From assembly GCA_016707785.1 (NCBI GenBank), contig JADJGZ010000005.1, positions 186,001-250,000 of the forward strand: a stretch of DNA of 64,000 nt, in the 5' to 3' direction. The position numbers and the translations under genes are program-made. Below, piece after piece: positions 18,938-28,349 of this stretch; positions within the stretch are counted from its first letter, which is position 1, and the number at the start of each line of letters is the position of its first letter. Under the pieces are notes generated by a model. That model saw only the letters and a list, made by a program, of their open reading frames with translations. It was not told the DNA's origin and ran no database searches. This DNA is from Bacteroidales bacterium. Lineage in GTDB: Bacteria > Bacteroidota > Bacteroidia > Bacteroidales > UBA4417.

Positions 18938-18945
18938 TACGTTTG
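18938..18945 (+). promoter_or_regulatory. -7 promoter box of the methyltransferase-GT2 gene
   Basis: TACGTTTG matches TAnnTTTG and lies 53 bases before the ATG at 18999. No -33 TTG at normal spacing is seen. Confidence 0.4.
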
Positions 18946-18998
18946 TAAACAGTTTATCAGATATACCTTTAAGAGCTACTGTTTTCCGGGATCTCATT

Positions 18999-20401
18999 AT
19001 GAATAAAGCCAAATTACTTGATTTTTATAGAAAGAGTGCAGGTTCCAGGAATAGATGGAAGCGTCGTAACAGCTTTTATCACCGGTCTCTTGAAAATTAT
19101 TTCGCATTCATTATTCCTGAAGGGAAAAAGTCCTGGAGATCGGATGTGGATTAGGTGATTTACTTCACTCTGTGAAACCCAGCATTGGAATTGGTATTGA
19201 TTTTGCCCCTGAATACATTGAAATTGCAAGTACTAAATACCCGGAACTACAATTCAGAGTTGATGATATTGAAGATTTAACCCTCAAAGATACTTTTGAT
19301 TACATTATTCTTTCGGATCTTACCAATTGTTTATGGGATGTTCAGAAAGCACTACATAACATCCGTTCCCTTTGTCATACACAAACAAGGATTGTAATTT
19401 CGCAGTACAACTATAAATGGGAACCCATACTTAAAATTGGAGAAGCATTAAGGATAAAACTGAAACAACCTGCACAGAACTGGTTTACCACAAGTGATCT
19501 GGAGAACTTGCTGCAACTTGAAGGATATCAAACTATTAAGGTAGAAAGGAAGCTTCTTTTCCCTAAATATATCCCTGTAATTAATTTCCTCTTTAATAAG
19601 TTCTTGGCCAACTTACCACTCATTAACCATCTGAATCTTATCAATCTTTTGATTGCCAGACCAGTACTGTCAGATGATCAGCAATATAGCGTCTCAATCG
19701 TAGTCCCGGCCAGGAATGAGCGGGGAAATATTGAGAACGCTATTAAGAGAACCCCTGCATTTGGAACTCATCAGCAGTTTATATTCGTAGAAGGGAATTC
19801 GAGTGACCAAACCCTGGAAGAGATGCTGAGAGTTAAAGAAGCATACCCTGAAAAGGATATCCTTGTTTTCAAGCAAAGTGGTAAAGGGAAAGGCAATGCA
19901 GTTAGGGAAGGTTTTGATGCTGCATCAGGAGAAATATTGATGATCCTTGATGCCGATCTCACCATGCCACCTGAAGAACTCCCCAAGTTTTATGATGCCT
20001 TGCGGTATAACAAAGGGGAATTCATTAATGGAAGCCGATTGGTTTATCCCATGGACGAAAATGCCATGCGTTTCCTAAACCTTTTAGGAAATAAGTTTTT
20101 TGGCTGGTTCTTCACTTATCTCCTGGGGCAAAAGTTAAAGGACACTTTGTGTGGTACGAAAGTCTTATATAAAAGGGATTATGAACAAATCATCAGGAAC
20201 CGGCATTTCTTTGGTGATTTTGATCCTTTTGGTGACTTTGACCTATTATTCGGAGCCGCCAAATTAAACCTGAAAATCACAGAGATCATCATCAGGTATC
20301 GTGACAGGGAATATGGAAGTACCCAAATCAGCCGCTTCAAACATGGCTGGTTACTTATTCGGATGAGCCTGTTTGCAGCAAGGAAAATCAAATTCCGTTA
20401 A
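18999..20401 (+). CDS. Methyltransferase-GT2 glycosyltransferase fusion (frameshifted as written)
   Basis: The ATG frame from 18999 stops after ~51 codons, while the remainder is open in the -1 frame. Adding one A to the A5 run at 19125-19129 restores a SAM-methyltransferase motif I (VLEIGCGLGDLL) and a single 467-residue frame (1403+1 bases). Residues 1-~190 are a class I methyltransferase; from ~228 a GT2 domain begins (SVSIVVPARNERGNI) with the DXD-type ILDADLTMPPEE and NGSRLVYP, resembling polyprenyl-phosphate mannose/glucose synthases. It probably makes a lipid-linked sugar in the inner membrane. A true programmed -1 shift at GAAAAAG is possible but less likely than an indel. Confidence 0.75.
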
Positions 20402-20500
20402 TCATTTCAAGACCTTAATTCTTAGCGTTCCTTATGACAGGAATCGCCTGATCATATGTACTTTTCATAGTATCTTATAATCAGTGATAATATCCAATAA

Positions 20501-20531
20501 TTGCATTCCGTAGAATAGTTTGCTATATTTG
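20501..20531 (+). promoter_or_regulatory. Promoter of the 20.6-kb outer-membrane protein gene
   Basis: TTG (20501-20503), 20-base spacer, TATATTTG (20524-20531): a near-ideal Bacteroidota promoter 27 bases before the start codon. Confidence 0.6.
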
Positions 20532-20557
20532 TTCTATAACCAAATAAAACCAAATCT

Positions 20558-21202
20558 ATGAAAAAGCTTTCTATTCTCTTTTTGATTGTGCTTTTTTCCA
20601 GCAGTGCTTTAATGGCTCAGTTTGAGAAAGGCAACTGTTTCACAGCAGGATATAGTAATCTTGGCCTTGATATAGGCAATAAGAAATCCAAATCCGGTGG
20701 TACATCTGTCGATGTTTTTAAATATTCTGAATTCTTCATTAACCCCGAAGCAGGTTACTTTATTGCTGACAACCTGATGACAGGTCTTTTCATCGATTTT
20801 TACACCGAACACTACAAGTATGAATCTGGAAGTGATGATAAATACTTCAAGTTCCTGGTAGGTCCAGTTGTAAGGTATTATTTCTTCCAGTTGAACAAGA
20901 TGAATTTGTATGGTGAAGGTAGTCTAGGAACTGGATTTGATAAATCAACTTATAAATATACCGGAGGTACTGAGGATGAGACGAAATCAACATACTTCTC
21001 CGCCAGGGTAGGAGGTGGATTTACCTATTTGATGACAGATAACTTTGGGTTGGACTTATTCGTTGGCTATGATTATGATTCATGGTTTACTAAAAATGAA
21101 GAAGAAGTTGATCAGAAAAGTGCTGCCAGTGTTGAGAAAACCAAAGATTCGTGGAGTTCATTTGAAATTAACATGGGGTTAGTTTATATTTTTCAGAATT
21201 AA
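20558..21202 (+). CDS. Small outer-membrane beta-barrel protein
   Basis: 214 residues. Signal peptide 1-20 (LFSSSALMAQ). The mature part consists of alternating amphipathic strands rich in Gly, Tyr and Phe (NLMTGLFIDFYTEHYKY, YSARVGGGFTYLM-like) and ends in a strand with a terminal aromatic pattern (MGLVYIFQN), as in eight-stranded OmpA/OmpX-type barrels (outer membrane protein beta-barrel family). No peptidoglycan-binding domain. It has its own promoter and a strong terminator, so it is monocistronic. Specific function unknown. Confidence 0.8.
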   Translation: MKKLSILFLIVLFSSSALMAQFEKGNCFTAGYSNLGLDIGNKKSKSGGTSVDVFKYSEFFINPEAGYFIADNLMTGLFIDFYTEHYKYESGSDDKYFKFLVGPVVRYYFFQLNKMNLYGEGSLGTGFDKSTYKYTGGTEDETKSTYFSARVGGGFTYLMTDNFGLDLFVGYDYDSWFTKNEEEVDQKSAASVEKTKDSWSSFEINMGLVYIFQN

Positions 21203-21256
21203 AACAAACTGATTCATTCTGTTCTTCGCTTCATGATTTGAAGATTTGACCAAAAC

Positions 21257-21297
21257 AAAAAGCTGTTTCGAAGGTTAATTTCGGAGCAGCTTTTTTT
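21257..21297 (+). terminator. Rho-independent terminator after the outer-membrane protein gene
   Basis: AAAAAGCTG at 21257 pairs with CAGCTTTTT, with an inner TTCGAA/TTCGGA extension and a GGTTAAT loop, followed by a seven-T run. Strong, and symmetrical enough to act in both directions. Confidence 0.85.
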
Positions 21298-21354
21298 GAT
21301 GTAATATAATAAAATCAATTTAGGTAAGTTCATAGATATAAACCCAAACGAATT

Positions 21355-22078
21355 ATGACTCGTCCAACTCTCTTAACAACCTCTATTACGGTGATCATCT
21401 TGTCACTATTCTTATCGTCTGCATGCAAGCATGATCCTGAACTCCAGGAAACTGTAAACCCTCCTGACGACACTACCCAAAACCCCACCTCCCAATGCAG
21501 TCCGGATACTGTTTATTTTGAGCAACAAATTCTTCCCATGCTTCAGTCAGGATGTGCAATGAGTGGCTGCCGACGTTGGAACACATGAGGAAGGAATTGT
21601 ACTCAATAGTTATGCTAATATAATGTCAACAGGAGGAATTAATATTTCAAACCCTACCAGGAGTGAGATTTACGAGAAAATGGCAGAAAGTGACCTTGAT
21701 GACAGGATGCCACCGCCCCCCTACCCTGCATTTACCTCTGATAAATTAGCATTGATTTCAAAATGGATCAGCCAGGGAGCAAAGAATAACAGTTGCCTAG
21801 AAGCAGGATGTGATACGACCAATGTTACCTATCTCACTCATATCAAGCCATTGCTTCAGAATCACTGCCAGGGTTGCCACAGTGGTGGAAACCCAAGCGG
21901 GGGAATCCCACTTGTAATATATTCTGATGCTAAAGCGATTGCAGATAATGGGAAATTTCTGGGAACGATCAATCAGCTGAATGGTTATAGTCCAATGCCT
22001 CAAAATAGCAACAAATTAACTGATTGTCAGATCAATATGGTAAAGATCTGGATCAATCTGGGTGCTCCAAATAATTGA
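21355..22078 (+). CDS. Lipoprotein c-type cytochrome-like protein (frameshifted as written)
   Basis: Signal peptide with lipobox-like SSACK (Cys ~23). The first frame reads CAMSGC then RRWNT-stop; the rest, DVGTHEEGIVLNSY..., is open in another frame. Inserting two bases after 21571 would give CAMSGCHD, a CX4CH haem-type motif, and a 241-residue protein. A second motif CQGCH (CxxCH) lies at ~180 with a likely Met ligand region (GYSPMPQN). Both halves resemble the planctomycete-type cytochrome c domains common in Bacteroidota. An electron-transfer role in the periplasm is inferred. Alternatively, removing one C restores the frame but loses the His. Confidence 0.65.
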
Positions 22079-22080
22079 TT

Positions 22081-24677
22081 TTAATTGGCCATTTCAAAAA
22101 TCAATTCCCCTTCCTGCATTTCTCCCATAATTTGCTGATTATTTGTAATCTCACCTGAGAGTAACATCCTGGAGAGCTTATTCAGTACTTCCTTTTGAAT
22201 GACTCTTTTCAAAGGTCTGGCTCCATAGTTTGGATCATATCCTTTAGTAGCAAGGAATTCCAGCGCAGATTCTGAAAATGAAAGACTTATACCATTTTTC
22301 CCCAGTAAGTCATCGAGTGATTTCAACTGTAATTCAACAATTCGTCTGATTTCAACCCGGTTTAAAGGGTGGAACATAATGATCTCATCGATTCTGTTTA
22401 GAAATTCCGGCCGGATACTCCTTTTCAACATATCCATGACCTGAGTTCGGGTGCTTTCAAATAAAGAATCATCATCCGTACTTCCACTTTCATTCATCTG
22501 ATCCTGAATTAACTGAGAACCAATATTAGAAGTCATAATGATTAGTGCATTGTGAAAATCAGCGGTTCTACCCTTATTATCTGTCAGTCTGCCTTCATCA
22601 AGTACTTGTAGAAGGATATTGAAGATATCCGGATGAGCCTTTTCCATCTCATCAAACAGGATCACAGAATAAGGTTTTCTCCTGACTTTTTCAGTGAGCT
22701 GACCACCTTCATCATACCCCACATATCCGGGAGGAGCCCCCACCAGCCTTGCGACGGCATGACGTTCCTGGTATTCACTCATATCAATGCGAATGATGGC
22801 ATTCTCATCATTAAAGAGGTATTCCGCAAGTGCTTTTGCAAGTTCAGTTTTTCCAACACCTGTGGTACCAAGGAAGATGAAAGAGCCCACAGGCCTTTTT
22901 GAATCCTGCAATCCAGCCCTGCTGCGCCTGATAGCATCGAAATTGCCTCGATAGCTTCTTCCTGCCTGGAATCTACCCTTTTGGTGAAGCTCGAATTCCA
23001 GATTAAAGTTTTTCTCGTTCACTTTGCAGCATCCGGCTTACCGGGATTCCTGTCCAACGCGAAACAATCTCAGCAATTTCCTCAGAACCAACTTCTTCCT
23101 TTATCATTGCTGAATTCAATTGTACTTTATTAAGCTGATCTTTCAAATGGATGAGCTTAGCTTCCACTTCTTTAATTTTCCCGTACCTTAATTCTGCAAC
23201 CTTGCCAAAATCTCCTTCCCTTTCAGCATTCTCTGCCTCAAACCGATACTGTTCCATATCCTTTTTACATTGCTGAATCCCATCGACCAGCTCCTTTTCG
23301 GCTTTCCACTTTGCCTGCAACTGGTTGCGTTCTGCTTCCATATTAGCAATATCAGCCCCAAGCTGTTTTAATTTCAGCTCATCTTTCTCTCTTTTAATAG
23401 CTTCCCGCTCAATTTCAAGCTGACGGATTTTCCGTTCAATTTCATCAAGTTCTTCCGGGACAGAATTGATCTCCAACCTTAGCTTAGATGCGGCTTCGTC
23501 AATCAAATCAATAGCTTTATCAGGCAGGAAGCGATCTGTTATATAGCGCTGTGACAACTCAACAGCAGCAATAATTGCTTCATCCTTAATCCTGACCTGG
23601 TGATGTGTCTCATAACGTTCCTTTAATCCCCTGAGAATAGAGATAGCATCAGCCGAGGATGGTTCATCCACCATCACGATCTGGAATCTTCTCTCAAGCG
23701 CTTTATCTTTCTCAAAGTACTTTTGGTACTCTTTCAATGTGGTTGCTCCAATGGCACGAAGTTCACCCCTGGCAAGGGCCGGCTTTAAGATATTGGCAGC
23801 ATCCATAGCACCTTCAGATGCCCCTGCTCCAACAAGGGTATGAATCTCATCAATAAAAAGCACAACTTCACCTTCTGAAGCTATGACTTCTTTTACTACA
23901 CTCTTTAATCGCTCTTCGAACTCTCCCTTATACTTTGCACCCGCGATAAGCGCCCCCATATCCAGAGAGAATATTTGCTTCGACCGAAGGTTATCCGGAA
24001 CATCTCCATTAATGATTCGATGCGCCAGGCCTTCAGCAATCGCTGTTTTTCCAACTCCGGGTTCTCCAATGAGGATAGGATTATTCTTAGTTCTGCGGGT
24101 GAGTATCTGCAAAATTCGCCTGATCTCCTCATCACGACCAATCACCGGGTCAAGTTTACCCGATCTCGCCAGTTCATTCAGATTCCTGGCATATTTAGTC
24201 AATGCGTGGTAAGTATCCTCTGCAGTCTTGCTGTTTACTGAATTCCCTTTCCTGAGTTCCCGGATAGCAGATATTAAGCCCTTCTCAGTTACTCCCTGGC
24301 GCTTCAGTATATTTGATATCTCACTGGCTGAGGTAAGCATCGACAACAACAATAATTCAATGGAGACATATTCATCACCGAACTTCCCTAAGATAGGTAT
24401 CTGCTTTTTGCAGCACTTTTCCTGATTCCTGTGAGAGATAAACCTCCCCTCCTTCAACTTTAGACATCGATAGAAAAAGTTTTTCAATTTCCTTATCGAT
24501 AAGATTAGGATCAACCCCAAGTTTTTTGAGTAAAAAGGGAACAATATTTTCATCCGCTTTTTGAATCCCACGGTAAAGATGTGCTACTTCAATCGCCTGG
24601 TGTTTCCTTTCCTGTGCTTCAAGCTGAGCCTGCTGAACCACATCCTGGGCCTTTATTGTGAAATTGTTGAAATTCAT
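22081..24677 (-). CDS. clpB: ATP-dependent disaggregase ClpB (frameshifted as written)
   Basis: All ClpB parts are present in order: N-domain (FTIKAQDVVQQAQ), first AAA+ with Walker A GEPGVGKTA and VLFIDEIHTLVGAG, coiled-coil middle domain, second AAA+ with GTTGVGKTELAKALA, ILFDEMEKAH and sensor region, and C-domain NYGARPLKR. They fall in different frames. Extra bases at ~24386-24388, 23005-23007 and 22976-22978, and a missing base near 22939, must be assumed; the corrected length (2595 bases, 864 residues) is divisible by three and normal for ClpB. It rescues aggregated proteins with DnaK. Sequence errors are the likeliest cause, since three indels lie within 70 bases. Confidence 0.9.
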
Positions 24678-24741
24678 AGGTTTATATAATTACTTGAACG
24701 TTAAACCTAATCATCAATTTCTAAACCATTAGATAACTATG

Positions 24742-24785
24742 TGTCATTTTGTCATCTTTTAAAAATATAATCTGTCATATTGGCA
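24742..24785 (-). promoter_or_regulatory. Paired 13-bp repeats upstream of clpB
   Basis: Read toward clpB, TGCCAATATGACA (24785-24773) and TGACAAAATGACA (24754-24742) agree at 11 of 13 bases and start 31 bases apart. They replace a normal TAnnTTTG promoter, which is not seen here. Candidate heat-shock control element; this is inference. Confidence 0.4.
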
Positions 24786-24811
24786 CTAACTACTTCAAAT
24801 TCATTCAATAA

Positions 24812-25993
24812 TCATGGTAGGCAATCATGATCAGCGACTTCAGAAAAGTCCAGTGTTTCACTATAATCAGATTGCTTAATATCGAGTTCTTTGATCTTTT
24901 TTCCCACAAATTCAGTAATCTCATCCAGGATGGGTTTCTCTTCTTCACTACAGAATGAAACTGCATTTCCCCTATGTGTACCCCTGCCTGTCCGACCGAT
25001 CCGGTGAACATAATTCTCAACTTTTTCAGGAAGGTCATAGTTCACCACATAATCTACATTTGGAATATCTATTCCCCTGGCACTCACATCCGTAGCTATT
25101 AATACCAAAATCTCTCCCAGGCTGAATTTTCTCAATACCTGGATCCTTTCCTGCTGTACTTTATCTCCATGGATGGTATAACTCCTGATTCCTGCTCTTT
25201 CGAGGGCTTTATTCACGCGTTCAGCCCTTACCTTGGTCCGGACAAACACCAGTATTTTACTCTGCTCATTCTCTTTGATCAAGCGCTCCAGGAAAAATCG
25301 TTTATCATCCATACTGATGTAAGCAACAGCGTGGTCAATATTTTTAGAAACCGGATCCTTTGGTGAAATCTGGATTCTGATGGGATTATTTACAAGCGAA
25401 TAGGCCAGTTTTTTAATCTCAGGATTTATCGTAGCAGAAAAGAATAATGTTTGTCTATTCCTGGGTAGCATCTTAACCAATTGATTGATATCATTGATAA
25501 ATCCCAGATCAAGCATATGATCGGCTTCATCCACAACCAACATCCTTAGTTGGTCCAGTTTTATGTGACCCTGGCTGATTAGGTCAAACAAACGGCCGGG
25601 AGTCACAACAAGGATATGCACTCCCTCTGTTAAAAGCTCAATCTGGGGATCCTGGCTAACACCCCCAAATACACTTAATGTTTTTATTTGGGTATACTTG
25701 CCCAGGTCTTTAAATACTTCAGTAATCTGGAGGCATAATTCCCTGGTTGGCACCATCACAAGACATTGGATTCCCTTGGGTAATTCATTACGGCCGGTGG
25801 TTAGCAGCAGCTGAATTACAGGAATCACAAAAGCTGCTGTTTTCCCGGTGCCTGTCTGAGCAATTCCAAGCACGTCTTCGCCCCGGAGGATAGGTGGAAT
25901 TGCCTTAAACTGGATATCAGTTGGGCGCAGGAATCCCGCATCAGCAATGCTTTGTTTAAGGTCAGGATGAAAAGGGTATGCAGCAAATTTCAT
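24812..25993 (-). CDS. DEAD-box ATP-dependent RNA helicase (RhlE-like)
   Basis: 393 residues. Q-motif (F...GFLRPTDIQ), motif I AQTGTGKT (~44-51), Ia PTRELCLQ, GG, TPGR, motif II VDEAD, motif III SAT, and C-terminal RecA motifs including ATDVSARGIDIP and HRIGRTGR are all present, so it should be an active RNA-dependent ATPase. The basic C-terminal tail typical of longer RhlE proteins is missing; the protein ends DFSEVADHDCLP. Likely role in ribosome assembly or RNA turnover. It is divergent from the SDR-like gene with no space between starts. Confidence 0.93.
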   Translation of the reverse strand: MKFAAYPFHPDLKQSIADAGFLRPTDIQFKAIPPILRGEDVLGIAQTGTGKTAAFVIPVIQLLLTTGRNELPKGIQCLVMVPTRELCLQITEVFKDLGKYTQIKTLSVFGGVSQDPQIELLTEGVHILVVTPGRLFDLISQGHIKLDQLRMLVVDEADHMLDLGFINDINQLVKMLPRNRQTLFFSATINPEIKKLAYSLVNNPIRIQISPKDPVSKNIDHAVAYISMDDKRFFLERLIKENEQSKILVFVRTKVRAERVNKALERAGIRSYTIHGDKVQQERIQVLRKFSLGEILVLIATDVSARGIDIPNVDYVVNYDLPEKVENYVHRIGRTGRGTHRGNAVSFCSEEEKPILDEITEFVGKKIKELDIKQSDYSETLDFSEVADHDCLP

Positions 25994-26701
25994 GGCTATT
26001 CAATCAGAATTGATGGGCGAACCTACGGACAAGATTCCTTAAGCCTGCAAAAGTACGGCTTTCTCAATTCAATGCAGCACAAGGCAGAAGGTTGCTCATT
26101 GCCTACCCAGTTCAATGATATTTCTGAAAAAGCTATCTCCTTATTTGGAAGGATTGATTTCCTTTTTAATAATGGTGGAATAAGTCAACGTTCTCTTATC
26201 AAAGAGTCACCGCTTGAGATAGATCGTAAAATTATGGAGATCAATTATTTTGCGAATATTGCACTCACCAAGGCGATACTGCCCCATATGATTCAAAATA
26301 AGGGAGGCCACATTATTGTAACATCCAGTCTTTCCGGCCTTTTTGGTTTCCCGCTTCGTTCAGCATATTGTGCTTCTAAACATGCTTTGCATGGATTTTA
26401 TGAAACCTTGCGGATAGAACATCTGCATGATCAAATTGGCGTCACCATAGTATGTCCTGATAGGGTCAGGACAAGTATTTCCCTGAATGCACTGGCTGCT
26501 GATGGAAAACCACATGGAAAAATGGATGCCAGGCAGGATAAAGGAATTACGGCCGAGCAATGTGCTAAAGAAATGATCCGGGCATTCAGGAAAAACAAGA
26601 TCGTGGTATTAATCGGAGGATTTGAAAAGATCTCGGTATATCTTAAAAGATTCCTTCCTTCCATATTTTACAGGATGATTTCAAAGGTCTCACCTACCTG
26701 A
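25994..26701 (+). CDS. Short-chain dehydrogenase/reductase lacking its N-terminal nucleotide-binding part
   Basis: From ~26120 the SDR core is clear: FGRIDFLFNNGGISQ (NNGG = the NNAG motif), IIVTSSLSG (catalytic Ser), YCASK (Tyr-x-x-x-Lys) and CPDRVRT. The preceding ~125 bases cannot encode a full Rossmann half with TGxxxGxG; a piece reading FNAAQGRRLLIAY occurs in another frame and looks like helix B-strand 2 of an SDR. So the 5' end is partly deleted or contains several indels, and no start codon can be assigned. As written it would not bind NAD(P). It adjoins the helicase start head-to-head. Confidence 0.6.
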   Translation, partial: GYSIRIDGRTYGQDSLSLQKYGFLNSMQHKAEGCSLPTQFNDISEKAISLFGRIDFLFNNGGISQRSLIKESPLEIDRKIMEINYFANIALTKAILPHMIQNKGGHIIVTSSLSGLFGFPLRSAYCASKHALHGFYETLRIEHLHDQIGVTIVCPDRVRTSISLNALAADGKPHGKMDARQDKGITAEQCAKEMIRAFRKNKIVVLIGGFEKISVYLKRFLPSIFYRMISKVSPT

Positions 26702-26785
26702 GCTTACGGATTTCTTACTGTTAACAGCAATAAACAATTTTCACTTTCCTCAACATTTTAGTAATTTCGTTCAAAAGAATCCATC

Positions 26786-27868
26786 ATGTCAGAAAAATAT
26801 ATACGGGGAATTCAGCAAGTAGGTATTGGTGTGAATAATGTAGCTGAAGCATGGAAATGGTACCGTGAAGCATTTGGAGTGGATATCAGGATATTTGAAG
26901 AGGAAGCCATTGCCGGGCTTATGCTCCCGTATACTGGTGGAAAACCACAGAAACGTCATGCTGCATTGGCCATGAATATGCAAGGTGGCGGTGGTTTTGA
27001 GATATGGAATTATAAAGATCGCATCCCTCAGCAACCTGCATTTGATTTGCAAATGGGTGACCTGGGCATTTTTTCCGTGAAAATCAAGTCGATGGATGTT
27101 CATGCAGCATTTGAACTTCATAAAAAGGCAGGGCTTGAACCACATAATATTAGCAAGGACCCGGGCGGGAAAGATCACTATTTCCTCCAGGACCCTTATG
27201 GCAATTATTTTGAAGTAGTTCCTTGTGATGCTTATTTCATGAATGAGAACAAGCCCACCGGAGCAGTATTTGGGGTGACCATTGGAGTAACTGATATTGA
27301 AAAAGCTCTACCGTTATATAGTAAGATATTGGGGTACAATAAGGTTGTTTATGACAAAACCGGGAATTTTGAAGATCTGACAACATTGCCGGGTGGTAAA
27401 GGAAACTTTCGCAGAATTCTTCTGAACCATTCCGATCACAAACGGGGGAGCTTTAGTAAGTTGCTCGGACCAACGCAGTTGGAACTGATTCAGAGCATTG
27501 ACCGGCCGGTTCGTAAAATATATGAAAATCGCTTCTGGGGAGACCTGGGATTCATCCATCTGTGCTTTGATGTAAGTGGCATGCGTAGTTTACGTGAAGA
27601 ATGCAGAAATGACGGTTTCGCATTCACTGTTGACAGCATTGCGTCTCATGACACGAAAGGTTTCGATATGGGTGAAGCGGCTGGACACTTTGCCTATATC
27701 GCTGATCCTGATGGTACTTTGATAGAGTTTGTAGAGACATTGAAAGTCCCGGTGTTCAAGAAATTTGGAATTTATCTCAACCTTAAAAAAAGGCACCCTC
27801 ATAAATCCTTACCTGATTTCATTGTAAAAGCATTGAGATTTAATCGCTTTAAAGAAAGTAATGGATAA
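26786..27868 (+). CDS. VOC-family (glyoxalase-fold) dioxygenase-like protein
   Basis: 360 residues with two vicinal-oxygen-chelate modules: 1-~150 (IQQVGIGVNNVAEAWKWY ... DPYGNYFEVV) and ~160-325 (FGVTIGVTDIEKALPLY ... DPDGTLIEFV). The DPxGxxxEx ends carry the usual Glu metal ligand, and a metal-binding His candidate is FIHLCFDV. Such double-module proteins include extradiol dioxygenases and glyoxalases, but the substrate cannot be read. The stop overlaps the next gene by 8 bases, suggesting joint transcription with the Gre-like factor. Confidence 0.75.
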   Translation: MSEKYIRGIQQVGIGVNNVAEAWKWYREAFGVDIRIFEEEAIAGLMLPYTGGKPQKRHAALAMNMQGGGGFEIWNYKDRIPQQPAFDLQMGDLGIFSVKIKSMDVHAAFELHKKAGLEPHNISKDPGGKDHYFLQDPYGNYFEVVPCDAYFMNENKPTGAVFGVTIGVTDIEKALPLYSKILGYNKVVYDKTGNFEDLTTLPGGKGNFRRILLNHSDHKRGSFSKLLGPTQLELIQSIDRPVRKIYENRFWGDLGFIHLCFDVSGMRSLREECRNDGFAFTVDSIASHDTKGFDMGEAAGHFAYIADPDGTLIEFVETLKVPVFKKFGIYLNLKKRHPHKSLPDFIVKALRFNRFKESNG

Positions 27869-28313
27869 AACAGAGATTAAAGGCATCTTGCTGGAAACCT
27901 GTAAGAAACGGCTATTGGATTCTATCAGTAACCTCGAGATTGCCATGAATGATGCCCAGCAACAAGCCAATGAATATGGGGCACCCAGGGACAGGTATGA
28001 CGCATTCAGGGCTCAACTGATGAGGAAGCGCGACATGATGGCCCAACAATTGGATACTGAATTGAATGAATTGAAAGTACTTGAAAAGATTGACCCTAAT
28101 AAAAAAATAGAAATTGTCGGATTTGGCGCAGTAGTATTTTCTCAGGACCAAAACTACTTTGTAGCCATCAGCAGCGGTAAGATTGAAATTGAAAGCCAGC
28201 TTTTCTATGCAATTTCTGCAAAAGTCCCTATTTACCAGGCTTTACAAGGTAAAAAACGAGGTGAAAGCTGTGAATTCAGGGGAAAGAGTATCCAGATATT
28301 AGATATATGCTAA
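27861..28313 (+). CDS. GreA/GreB-like transcription factor
   Basis: 150 residues. An N-terminal pair of helices (~1-75, heptad-like, MRKRDMMAQQLDTELNEL) is followed by a small beta domain with IVGFGAVVFSQDQNYFVAI and a final LQGKKRGESCEFRGKS, the FKBP-like C-domain pattern of Gre factors (ALLGKKxGD). The coiled coil lacks the obvious acidic DE tip of classical GreA, so transcript cleavage activity is uncertain. Such genes are often misnamed 3-oxoacyl-ACP synthase. Overlaps the VOC gene. Confidence 0.65.
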   Translation: MDKTEIKGILLETCKKRLLDSISNLEIAMNDAQQQANEYGAPRDRYDAFRAQLMRKRDMMAQQLDTELNELKVLEKIDPNKKIEIVGFGAVVFSQDQNYFVAISSGKIEIESQLFYAISAKVPIYQALQGKKRGESCEFRGKSIQILDIC

Positions 28314-28314
28314 C

Positions 28315-28344
28315 TTCCTGGCTACTAAACATCAGGACCAGGAA
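28315..28344. terminator. Hairpin between convergent genes
   Basis: TTCCTGG and CCAGGAA form a 7-bp stem with a 16-base loop between the stops of two convergent genes. There is no good T tract, so termination strength is doubtful. Confidence 0.35.
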
Positions 28345-28349
28345 AACCT

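Noticed and set aside
19120..19135. Programmed -1 frameshift in the methyltransferase-GT2 gene
   Set aside because: GAAAAAG is not a full X-XXY-YYZ slippery site, no stimulatory hairpin was noticed, and many other homopolymer indels occur in this window. Kept only as a remote option.
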